Positions 8,187 through 16,616 of a DNA stretch of 64,000 bases are shown in pieces. The position numbers and the translations under genes were made by a program. Numbering within the stretch: the first letter of the stretch is position 1; each line of letters opens with the position of its first letter. The notes beneath the pieces were generated by a model. It saw only the letters and a program-made list of their open reading frames with translations, was not told the origin of the DNA and did no database searches. The DNA lies in contig NZ_AP031415.1 of the NCBI RefSeq assembly GCF_042850985.1, forward strand, positions 434,001-498,000, in the 5' to 3' direction. Origin of the DNA: Allocoprobacillus sp002160865 (lineage in GTDB: Bacteria > Bacillota_I > Bacilli_A > Erysipelotrichales > Coprobacillaceae).

Positions 8187-8220
8187 TTTACACAAATTTT
8201 ACACAAGTCCTTTTTATGAT
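8187..8220 (+). promoter_or_regulatory. 11-bp direct repeat, PhoP/OmpR-type box, with -10
   Basis: TTTACACAA occurs at 8187 and again at 8198, exactly one helical turn apart, followed by a -10-like TATGAT (8215-8220). OmpR/PhoB-family regulators bind 11-bp direct repeats such as TTTACA-N5-TTTACA, and the downstream gene encodes one, so autoregulation is likely. Confidence 0.65.
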
Positions 8221-8241
8221 AAAAGTAAAGAAGGTGGGAGT

Positions 8242-8925
8242 ATGTATCAGGTATTGCTTATTGAAGATGATTTTGATATCAGGCATATTATTAAAACTTA
8301 TTTTGAAAAGCGAGAAATCCAGATTATTGAAGCCTGTGATGGACATCAGGGATTATCACTTATGCATTCTCAAATTCAGCTTGTTTTATTAGATATTATG
8401 ATGCCTGGTATTGATGGTTATGAAGTTTGTCAACAGATTCGCTATCAATATCAATGTCCTATTATTTTTATAAGTGCTTTAAGTGAGGAAGACAATCAGC
8501 TTCAAACGTATCAGTTAGGTGGGGATGATTATATAACCAAACCATTTTTACCATCTATTTTGTATGCAAAATGCTTAGCTATCTGTAAAAGACAAGATCC
8601 ACAAGTATCCAATATCAAAACTTTTCATCATTTACAGATTGATTATACCAATCACCAAGTTTACATTGATAGTCAACACATAGAATTCACTCATAAAGAA
8701 TATTTATTATTAGAATATTTAACGAAAAATCCTTATCGTTTATTAGAAAGATAACAAATTTTAGATGCTATATGGGGATATGATTACTATGGAGAAGCGA
8801 GAGCCGTAGATACATATATCAAGAAAGTAAGAAAAAAGTTGGGAAAATATCAATATTATATTCAAACAGTTTTTAAGGTTGGATATTTATTTAAGGATGG
8901 TGAAGAAAATGAAAACAAAGATTAG
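8242..8925 (+). pseudogene. OmpR-family response regulator interrupted by an in-frame stop
   Basis: Receiver domain residues 1-115 are intact (IEDDFDIR, phospho-acceptor in LLDIMMPG, Lys in YITKPF). The winged-helix output domain is cut by TAA at 8752-8754. After the stop the same frame continues with QILDAIWGYDYYGEARAVDTYIKK and ends at 8925, so the complete gene would encode about 227 residues. The paralogue at 12235 has CAA at the equivalent codon (TRQQILDHIW), so a single C-to-T change explains the stop. The truncated protein lacks the recognition helix and wing and should not bind DNA normally. The downstream kinase is intact. A sequencing error or stop read-through is possible. Confidence 0.85.
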
Positions 8926-10642
8926 TGTTAAGATTTTTGTTTTGATCATGTTAGCTTTTATTATGATTTTAGCTGTATCAACCAAAATCAATATTCAAAA
9001 TCGTATTGACTCTACAAATCATTATCTTCTTCAAAGTATCATTGATTTTGATGATCTTGATAATCTCCAACAACAATTAGGTATTGAATATGATCATTAT
9101 CCTCAATATGATGAAGTGATTCAAAAAATAAATTCTATTGATTATATCAGTGAAAACAATAACCTTTATCAATGTTTAATTCAACAAGATGATAAAGTTG
9201 TCAAATGGTTTTCTCTAAGTCCTTATTTAGATAATTATATTCATATCTATGATGATTCATCAATTTACATATCTATTGCCGACTTATCTTTGTCACAAAG
9301 ACAAAGTTTAAAGACATATCTGATGCAAAAATTAACTGATTATAGTTATTCTATTCCTGGTGAGGCTGAAGTCAAATATGTATTAGACGATGAACAATTG
9401 ATTTATCTTCAATGGGGTGAAGACAGTTATGGTCAATTGGATCAGCATCAAATCCAATCAGCAAGTGTTAATCAGTTTTGTATAGATGGCGAAAAATCAA
9501 TTCAAAGTCAATATGATTCTCAATTGTTTTTAAGCCAACAAAAAGATCTTGAACATGTCCTTCAACTTAAACACCATGGGTACATGACGGCCTATTATAC
9601 AAGCTATCATGGACATTACTATTATATTGGTATGACAGGACTCACAGATTGGGAAGACCAAGACCAGGATTTATATGCAGTAGTTATTGGAATGGAAGAC
9701 CAGGCGCATATTGATAGCCTTATGGTTCAACAGTATTTTGAAGAGAATTGGGGATTGTTTTTAGGAGCATTTTGTATTGTCATATGTATATCACTATTGG
9801 TGTCATGGACAATCAGCAGACCTATTCAAGCATTAGAAAAAGTAGCATTAAAAATTAAAAATAATCAATTTGATGAAGAAATCAATATCCGTTCTCATGA
9901 TGAAATTGGTTCATTAGCGAAAAGTATTCAAAGTATGTCTTCTCAGTTAAAAAACACAATGGAACAGTTGAATCAGGAAATTGAACATGTTAAAAAGCTG
10001 GAAGGATTAAGAAAAGATTTTGTGAATCAGTTTACGCATGAAATGAAAACACCCCTAGGTATTATTAATGGTTATAGTGAATTAATTGAAGAAGCGACAA
10101 GTCAGGAAGAAAGAGAAAAATATTTATCAATCATTCATCGAGAAACAGAAAGACTCAATCAGCTGATTCAATCCATGTTGTCACTTTCAAGACTTGAAGC
10201 TGGAAAAGTAGAGCTTCATCAAGAAGAATTTGATTTAGAAAATAGTGTAACGGAAATTGTTGATGAATATGAAGTCTTATTGATGAAAAAGCATATTCAA
10301 GTGGATATCAAAGTTCTACATCCTATGATTCAAGGTGATCGTAAGCTATTAGAAACAGTAATACATAATTTTTTATCCAATGCTTTAAAACATACTCCAG
10401 AACAAGGACATATTTATATAACGATTGATCACGGATTTTCTATCATCAATGAAGGTTCACATATTGATGAAGAACACTTATCAGATATCTGGTATACTTT
10501 TGTGACACATGATCATCAGGGCAGTGGTTTAGGTTTAGCTATATGTCAGGCTATTTTACAGCTTCATCATTATGATTATGGTGTTCAAAATGTTGAATCT
10601 GGTGTAGAGTTTTATTTTTCAGATTCAAAGTATGATTGTTGA
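8909..10642 (+). CDS. sensor histidine kinase (partner of the interrupted regulator)
   Basis: N-terminal membrane segment about residues 10-25, a long extracytoplasmic sensor region to about 290, a second membrane segment, a HAMP domain, then HisKA with FTHEMKTP (phospho-acceptor His377). A HATPase domain follows, with NFLSNALKHTP (N box) and GSGLGLAICQAI (G box). Length 577 residues, apparently full. I chose ATG 8909 because GGTGAAG precedes it and the next residues lead into the membrane helix; ATG 8897 is also possible. The 5' end overlaps the response regulator frame by 17 bp, showing an operon. Its cognate regulator is truncated, so signalling may depend on the paralogous regulator at 12235. 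Confidence 0.88.
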   Translation: MKTKISVKIFVLIMLAFIMILAVSTKINIQNRIDSTNHYLLQSIIDFDDLDNLQQQLGIEYDHYPQYDEVIQKINSIDYISENNNLYQCLIQQDDKVVKWFSLSPYLDNYIHIYDDSSIYISIADLSLSQRQSLKTYLMQKLTDYSYSIPGEAEVKYVLDDEQLIYLQWGEDSYGQLDQHQIQSASVNQFCIDGEKSIQSQYDSQLFLSQQKDLEHVLQLKHHGYMTAYYTSYHGHYYYIGMTGLTDWEDQDQDLYAVVIGMEDQAHIDSLMVQQYFEENWGLFLGAFCIVICISLLVSWTISRPIQALEKVALKIKNNQFDEEINIRSHDEIGSLAKSIQSMSSQLKNTMEQLNQEIEHVKKLEGLRKDFVNQFTHEMKTPLGIINGYSELIEEATSQEEREKYLSIIHRETERLNQLIQSMLSLSRLEAGKVELHQEEFDLENSVTEIVDEYEVLLMKKHIQVDIKVLHPMIQGDRKLLETVIHNFLSNALKHTPEQGHIYITIDHGFSIINEGSHIDEEHLSDIWYTFVTHDHQGSGLGLAICQAILQLHHYDYGVQNVESGVEFYFSDSKYDC

Positions 10643-10649
10643 TAGTATA

Positions 10650-10699
10650 TAAAAAGGAAACAAGAATATGCTTTTTACATATTCTCATTTCCTTTTTTC
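10650..10699. terminator. bidirectional terminator between kinase and permease genes
   Basis: A long imperfect stem (AAAAAGGAAA and AAGAATATG pairing with CATATTCT and TTTCCTTTTT) lies between convergent genes and overlaps the 3' end of the permease gene. T runs on both strands fit termination in both directions. Confidence 0.7.
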
Positions 10700-12087
10700 T
10701 TTTTCTTTTCAGGTAAGACTAAACTTAATAATAATGATACAACAAAGACTCCTGCAACTGCATTTCCATTAAAGATTTCTCCAACAACTGATGGGAAACA
10801 TGTAAAGAAATTTCCAGAAGTTTGAGTGACACCAACCCCAATACAAAAGGCAAGTGAAACAATGATCATTGTACGTTCATCAAAAGTATTATCTTTTAAC
10901 ATTTTAATACCTTCATACATGATAGAACCAAACATCATCACTGTACATCCACCTAAAACTGATTGAGGTAATGATTGAAAGAAAGCCCCTAGAGGTGGAA
11001 ATAACGATGCTAGTATCAGGATTAAAGCTCCCATGAAAATAGTAAAACGGTTGATGACTTGTGTCATTGTGACTAAACCAACATTTTGACTAAAAGATGT
11101 TAAAGGGAGACAACCAAAACATCCAGAAATAGCACTTGAAAATCCATCTACAGCTAATGAACCTTGAAGTTCTTCCATTTTAATATCACGATTTAAAGCT
11201 CCTTTACAGACAGCTGTTGTTGCGCCAGTCGTTTCAGCAGCTGAAACTAAAAAGACAATAGCAATAGTGAAGAAAGCACCTAAATCAAAGACAGGCATAT
11301 GTTCTGTAAAGAATACTAATTTTGGAATACTGAAATATCCAATTTGATGAATCGTTTCCGCAATATTAGAAAAGTCCACCATTGGCGCAATTCCTGTGAC
11401 TGTCAAAATAACAGATAATAAATATCCAAAAATTAAACCAACAAGAATATTTAAGTTTTTATAAATACCTTTTAAACGATAATGTGATATTAAACATACA
11501 ATAAGCGTAAAAGTTCCAACAAGAAGATGGTACCATGCACCAAAGTCTTCAACACCAGAACCACCACCCCAAGAATCCATTCCTACTGATAGCAGTGATA
11601 GACCAATCGCAATTACAACACACGCAGAAACAACAGGTGTTAAAAATCTTTTCCAGTATTTTGCACTTAATCCAACTAACCCTTCAAAAATACCACCGAG
11701 AATAACAGCGCCAATCATACCTTCATAACCTAAAGATGGATTTGTTGATATAACTAATAAACTTCCTAAAAAGGTAAAACTCACTCCCATGACAATAGGC
11801 AATTTAGAACCAATTTTCCATATTTGATAGAGTTGCATACAAGTTCCAATTCCAGCCGCAAACATTGCACATTGTAAAATAGAAGTAATTTCAGCTGATG
11901 TCAAATGCTCACCAGAACCTCTGACAACAGCTGCTCCACAGACAATAATAACAGGCGCAAGATTTGCGACAAACATCGCTAAAACATGTTGTAAACCAAA
12001 AGAAATAGCTTTTTTCAATGGAACACGTCCATTGAGTTTATAAATATTTTCATCACTTACAGTCGTTACATTTTCTTCTTTATTCAT
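10675..12087 (-). CDS. NCS2-family nucleobase (uracil/xanthine-type) permease
   Basis: A 470-residue integral membrane protein with about 12-14 hydrophobic segments and NCS2 signatures: FGLQHVLAMFVANLAPVIIV at the start, SAAETTGATTAVCKGAL in the substrate-binding helix 8 region, and a GCFGCLPLTSFSQNVGLV motif. It probably imports xanthine or uric acid-type purines with H+ or Na+; the clade cannot be fixed by eye. ATG 12087 is preferred over the ATG at 12102 because GAGGAGAGG precedes it. It lies between two paralogous two-component systems, on the opposite strand. No purine riboswitch consensus was seen upstream. Confidence 0.88.
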   Translation of the reverse strand: MNKEENVTTVSDENIYKLNGRVPLKKAISFGLQHVLAMFVANLAPVIIVCGAAVVRGSGEHLTSAEITSILQCAMFAAGIGTCMQLYQIWKIGSKLPIVMGVSFTFLGSLLVISTNPSLGYEGMIGAVILGGIFEGLVGLSAKYWKRFLTPVVSACVVIAIGLSLLSVGMDSWGGGSGVEDFGAWYHLLVGTFTLIVCLISHYRLKGIYKNLNILVGLIFGYLLSVILTVTGIAPMVDFSNIAETIHQIGYFSIPKLVFFTEHMPVFDLGAFFTIAIVFLVSAAETTGATTAVCKGALNRDIKMEELQGSLAVDGFSSAISGCFGCLPLTSFSQNVGLVTMTQVINRFTIFMGALILILASLFPPLGAFFQSLPQSVLGGCTVMMFGSIMYEGIKMLKDNTFDERTMIIVSLAFCIGVGVTQTSGNFFTCFPSVVGEIFNGNAVAGVFVVSLLLSLVLPEKKKKKGNENM

Positions 12088-12182
12088 TTTTCCTCTCCTC
12101 ATCTATTAAAACGTTATGATTTTAACATAATTTGTCATAAAATGTCACGTTTTTGTGAAGACTTATAACATTTATACTTTCG

Positions 12183-12216
12183 ATTCCACTTCAATTCCAC
12201 AAAAGCATGTTAAGAT
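12183..12216 (+). promoter_or_regulatory. 11-bp direct repeat box and -10 upstream of second two-component system
   Basis: ATTCCAC occurs at 12183 and 12194, an 11-bp period, with TAAGAT (12211-12216) as a likely -10. The layout matches the TTTACAC repeat in front of the first system, with a related but different sequence. Confidence 0.5.
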
Positions 12217-12234
12217 GAAGTCGAGGTGAAAAGA

Positions 12235-12918
12235 ATGTATAAAATATTGGTTATTGAAGATGAGTTTCATATTCGTCAAATTATCAAAGATTATTTTTCA
12301 TTAAAAGGCATTGAAGTCGTTGAAGCAACACAAGGCTATGAAGCATTAAATATAATCAATGAAACAATTGATTTGATATTACTAGATATTATGATGCCGG
12401 GTATTGATGGTTATGAAGTTTGTAAACAATTAAGATTAAAAACAAAAAGACCTGTTATCTTTATGAGTGCTTTATCACAAGAAGAAAATCAGTTACTGGC
12501 ATATCAACTAGGAGCGGATGATTATATCATCAAACCTTTTCAGTTATCATTATTACATGCTAAAGTTATCGCCATGATTAAACGTGATCAGAAAAAAGAA
12601 GAAAATATATTAACTGTTGGCCATCTTCAATTAGATCGTATCAATCGTATTCTAATCATAGATCAGCAACGAATCTCATTAGCACATAAAGAGTACGAAC
12701 TTTTAGAATATTTATGTATGCATGTGAATCAGTTATTGACACGGCAACAGATTTTAGATCATATATGGGGATATGATTATTATGGTGATGGAAGGGCAGT
12801 TGATACATATATCAAGAAGTTACGTAAAAAACTAGGAAAATATGCGTGTTATATCCAAACTGTTATCAAAACAGGATATATGTTAAAGGTGGTGGTAAGT
12901 GATGAAGACAATGTTTAA
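12235..12918 (+). CDS. OmpR-family response regulator
   Basis: Intact paralogue of the interrupted regulator at 8242. The receiver domain has VIEDEFHIR, phospho-acceptor Asp51 in LLDIMMPG, the Thr/Ser switch in FMSALS and Lys in YIIKPF. The winged-helix output domain ends with RAVDTYIKKLRKKLG and IQTVIKTGYML. Length 227 residues, normal for OmpR/PhoB types. ATG 12235 is chosen because GAGGTGA ends 5 bp upstream; the GTG at 12226 overlaps that site. The kinase gene starts inside its 3' end. Since the partner kinase is frameshifted, this regulator may take phosphate from the intact paralogous kinase. Confidence 0.9.
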   Translation: MYKILVIEDEFHIRQIIKDYFSLKGIEVVEATQGYEALNIINETIDLILLDIMMPGIDGYEVCKQLRLKTKRPVIFMSALSQEENQLLAYQLGADDYIIKPFQLSLLHAKVIAMIKRDQKKEENILTVGHLQLDRINRILIIDQQRISLAHKEYELLEYLCMHVNQLLTRQQILDHIWGYDYYGDGRAVDTYIKKLRKKLGKYACYIQTVIKTGYMLKVVVSDEDNV

Positions 12919-14757
12919 AATGACATTAGGAAAAAAGATTTTTATTTTAGTTTTCATGAGTTTTGTATTAATTCAAGTCTTAAATGTGACTCTTGATTTT
13001 CACCGAGAAAAATCTCATATCTATATTCAAAATGATAATATATATAATATTGAAGTTTTAAGGCAGCAATTATCTATTCTTTATAATCAAAAATATAATG
13101 ATTTAAATTCTTCATTTTATGAAGGTATAGAACAGGCTTTAGAAGCAGAAGATGGTTATAAAATAGACTCAGTCTTTGTATTGAATCCAGATTTTGAGAT
13201 GGTCTATAATCTACGTGAACACAATACTCCTTATTTAACGTTAAGAAATGAAAAAGATGGAATAACAACTTATCTCCAAATCAATCTCTCTCAAATTTCT
13301 ATAGATCAACAAAAACAAATAGAAAATATTCTCAGAAAACACGTTGAAAATAATCAACTTCCTGTAAATATAGCTTTTACTGGATATGATTCTCAAAATA
13401 ATTCCAATGTATCTATGAAGATTGATGATATTTCATATTTATCTATTGATAAGCAGATTTTCCTAAATCATCGACAAAATAATGAAAAGATTTATACGAT
13501 GTATTTTGAAACATATGAAAGTGCGAATTGTCTTTTATCTGCTCAAGGGCTATACCTAGATGAATATGATGATTTTCATGAAGATAATTATCAAAAACAT
13601 GATGGTATTGTTCGTGATTATGTATCTTCATTGTTCCCTCAATATGGTGAAACATTTTCATCAGGTGTAGGCGGTGTAGAGGAAAAAGATGGCACTTTAT
13701 ATTCTATTCATTGTAAACCATTAATCTCTAAAAATGCCAAACCAATTGAAAATAGCGAATTTGGAGATTATGACGTTCAAGATGTAGATGGTTATCTTGT
13801 TTTTTATACATATGACCTTAACGCGATTGGCAGAATTACACATCAAGTCATTTACTCTAAAATGATTATTTATATCATTTCCTTTATTGTTTGTATAATG
13901 ATATCTTTATTGATTTCATATATATTGACAAGGCGTATTAAAAAGATGAGTCAAGCTACTTTATCTATTGCAAATAATGATTTTGATATTCATCTTAATG
14001 AAAAAGCTAAAGATGAATTAGGTGTATTATCACATAATATTAATCAAATGAGCCAACAATTAAAAACAACAATTCAACAATTAAATGATGAAATAGAATA
14101 TGTAAAAAAATTAGAAGGTATGAGAAAAGAGTTCATTGCGAATTTTACTCATGAAATCAAAACACCATTAAGTATTATTAATGGATATATAGAATTAATT
14201 GAAGCTAGAAAAGATGATCTTAAGAAACAACAATATTTAAGTGCCATTCATCAAGAAATAGAGCATATTAATCAATTGATTATGGCTATGCTAGATTTAT
14301 CAAGATTAGAATCTGGTAAAGTGGAATTACATAAGGAAGATATTGATTTAGAGGATTTATTAGTGTCAATTATAGAAACATTTGCGCCTATTCTAAAAAA
14401 AAACATATTCATGTTGTGATGGGAGATGAATTTCCACATATTCAAGGAGATTTCAAAGAACTCAAGATTGTTTTTCAAAATTTCATGAGTAACGCTATCA
14501 AACATACACCTCAAGATGGACATATTTATCTGAATTATGAAAATGGAAGCTTGAAATTTGAAAATGAAGGTCATCATTTAAGTGATGAGCAAATAACTAA
14601 AATATGGGATACATATGTGTCTGGAGATCGTCATGGCACAGGATTAGGATTAGCAATATGTCGAGCTATATTAGACTTACATGGATTTTCATATTGTGTG
14701 ACCAATAGTGAAAAGGGTGTGCAATTTCAAATTCATATTAAAGATAATGAGATATAA
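12902..14757 (+). pseudogene. sensor histidine kinase split by a frameshift in an A9 tract
   Basis: Residues 1 to about 505 encode membrane segment, extracytoplasmic sensor, second membrane segment, HAMP and HisKA (FTHEIKTPL). The frame then ends at 14419. The ATPase domain continues in another frame to 14757 (QNFMSNAIKHTP, GTGLGLAICRAI). The break is at a run of nine A (14395-14403): ten A would restore ILKKKHIHVVMGDE and align with the paralogue. Options are a true mutation, a reversible poly-A phase switch, transcriptional slippage restoring some full protein, or a base-calling error. The distal part also has a possible GTG/ATG start at 14416/14419, but no convincing ribosome site. Confidence 0.85.
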
Positions 14758-14887
14758 TATATTTGCTTATTATGAATTTATATATAAATGTTATAATAAA
14801 TGTAGAAAATTGAAAAATAAAAAAGAAAAATGACATGATTTTTGCGTATATAGAAGTAGAAGGGTAATAACAAGGAGGACTCTATAT

Positions 14888-15778
14888 ATGTGTAATCAAT
14901 GTCAACAAAAGATTTATCAGTTCAAATACGATTATTTCTTTCACTATCTTTTGATTTATAGTTCTAGACTAAGATGTTTTTATGCCAGTATATATCAGGG
15001 GATAACACGATTCAAAAGACATATGTTAGAAATAGTAAAACTTTTAAAAGTTCTTATCAAAATAAGAAATTAATTCTTGATGTTGTTGTGGAAGATGATC
15101 ATGGACGTTTATATGATTTTGAAATGAATAATTATGACATTCAGTTAGAAGATGAAATTCGTTTTTTAAGATATAGTGAAAGATGAATTAATTATCAAGA
15201 ACAGATGGGACTGAATTATATCTATCTTAAAAATGTATATCAGCTCATTTTTTATACAGTAAAACCTATAAAGTCTTTTTCTCATTATTATCATGTGATA
15301 TAAAAAGGTGATATTCATAGACAATTAACTTATAATGGTGAAAAAGTCAAAACAATATTGTTGCATTTACAGTTATTGAAGGAGGAATTTAAAGCCATTA
15401 CATATAATGGAACAATTGGATTATTTATTTACACATAATCAACCACATTCTTATAGTGAGTTAAATAGTTTGGTTGAAGAAGTTATGAATATGCATCAAA
15501 AATTTATTCAAAGTGATGAAGAAATGATTAAAAGTTATGGGATTGAACAAGAAAGATTGCTTATTGAAAGTAGAATGATGCGAAACTGAGAAGAAGGTAT
15601 AAAGCGAGGAAAATTAGAAAGTGCTAAGAAACTTATTGAGGAAAAATATCATCAAGATAGTCTTTGGATTGAGTCATGTAGTGAAATACAAATTGAGAGT
15701 GTCTTTCATTATATTATTGAAAATATAAGTTATCATGAGTTGAAAAATAAAGTATGTTGTATTGAAAATGAAATATAG
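14888..15778 (+). pseudogene. Rpn/PDDEXK_2-family nuclease-transposase remnant
   Basis: Pieces in shifting frames match the Rpn (recombination-promoting nuclease, PDDEXK_2) family in order. First comes an N-terminal start after AAGGAGGAC (14888), then KLILDVVVEDDHGRLYDFEMNN (core nuclease strands with D and E), then LRYSER stop INYQEQMGLNYIYLKNVY. Last is the C-terminal LNSLVEEVMNMHQKFIQSDEE ... EEGIKRGKLESAKKLIEEKY tail. At least three stops (15184, 15301 and 15587 regions) and one or more frame changes interrupt it. It is a decayed gene; the complete one would be about 290 residues. Confidence 0.75.
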
Positions 15779-15820
15779 ATAGATTGTTTAAACAATGATG
15801 CTAATCTTGATTTGAGTATA

Positions 15821-15856
15821 CAAAAGCGGCTGATTGAAATAACCACCGCTTTTCTA
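15821..15856. terminator. hairpin terminator
   Basis: AAAAGCGG / CCGCTTTT with a 16-base loop. It serves the small minus-strand gene at 15860 and possibly the plus strand as well. Confidence 0.65.
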
Positions 15857-15859
15857 TTT

Positions 15860-16027
15860 TCACTTACTTTTTAGATTGATAAAAGACCCCATTAAAACAA
15901 AGATGATGCTTAAAATGCCAATAGGGATGTAAATGATATTGGGAACAGTATATATAAACTTATCTATTATAGATAAGATGATATACATTATAAAACCAAT
16001 GATTGTGATAAGACTTGAATCTTTCAT
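15860..16027 (-). CDS. small two-helix membrane protein (55 aa)
   Basis: A reading frame of 55 residues beginning MKDSSLITIIGFIM and ending FINLKSK. It has two hydrophobic segments (about residues 6-22 and 29-48) separated by a short polar turn, and a basic C-terminus. GGAGGAAATC stands at the right distance before the ATG, and a hairpin follows the stop. I do not recognise the family. The strong ribosome site, membrane pattern and terminator support a real gene; the function is unknown. Confidence 0.55.
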   Translation of the reverse strand: MKDSSLITIIGFIMYIILSIIDKFIYTVPNIIYIPIGILSIIFVLMGSFINLKSK

Positions 16028-16203
16028 ACTTGATTTCCTCCATTAAATTGTAATATCTATACATATTATATCAATGAAAAATGAATGATTCAATGTGAAT
16101 GAAATCAGTCAATTATCCTTGTCTGTTTAACAGTATTATATATTTTCCAATCTTTGACTTGAAACGACAAGATATGTCAATTATAATGATAAAAAAGGAC
16201 GGG

Positions 16204-16590
16204 ATGTTATTTATGAATAAAATTTTAGGAATGATGATACCTTATATCATATTGGTTTGTGTTGGTTTTATGGAGAGTGCATTGATTGCAAAGACTTTGA
16301 CAGCTTTTGTAGTAGGATTATTGATAGGAATAGAATTTTTGAATCTTAAAAAAGCTGAGGGAACGGTTTTAATGAAGTTGGGTAAGATTTTTACAATCTT
16401 TATCTTTATTGTTAGTTTTTTGCTTGGTATGTTGAATCCACATTTATTGATTTTACCAGATCTGACAATCATTTTAGCATTGTCTATTCCTTTAGAATGT
16501 GTAGGATTATATATGCTTTACCAAAATCATCCCCGTTATACAATGACATACAAATATTCATTTAGAAACAAAAGAAGAAGATATTTTTAA
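16204..16590 (+). CDS. small multi-pass membrane protein of unknown function
   Basis: 128 residues with four hydrophobic segments (IPYIILVCVGFM, AKTLTAFVVGLLIGIEFL, IFTIFIFIVSFLLGML, LTIILALSIPLECVGLYML) and a basic tail, RNKRRRYF. The ATG at 16204 is preferred because AAAAGGACGGG lies directly upstream; a longer frame from 16099 has no ribosome site. The gene is followed by a strong hairpin. No family recognised. Confidence 0.6.
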   Translation: MLFMNKILGMMIPYIILVCVGFMESALIAKTLTAFVVGLLIGIEFLNLKKAEGTVLMKLGKIFTIFIFIVSFLLGMLNPHLLILPDLTIILALSIPLECVGLYMLYQNHPRYTMTYKYSFRNKRRRYF

Positions 16591-16616
16591 AGGGTCTGAA
16601 TTTCAGACCCTTTAAA
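16588..16616. terminator. bidirectional terminator
   Basis: AAAGGGTCTGAA / TTCAGACCCTTT, a nearly loop-free perfect stem with A and T flanks, lies between convergent genes and overlaps the addA stop. Confidence 0.85.

Noticed and set aside
4155..16186. Shared ATATGTCAATTATAA before the genes at 4183 and 16204
   Set aside because: A 15-base A/T-rich match can arise by chance in a window of this size, and only one half of the palindrome is present at the second site.
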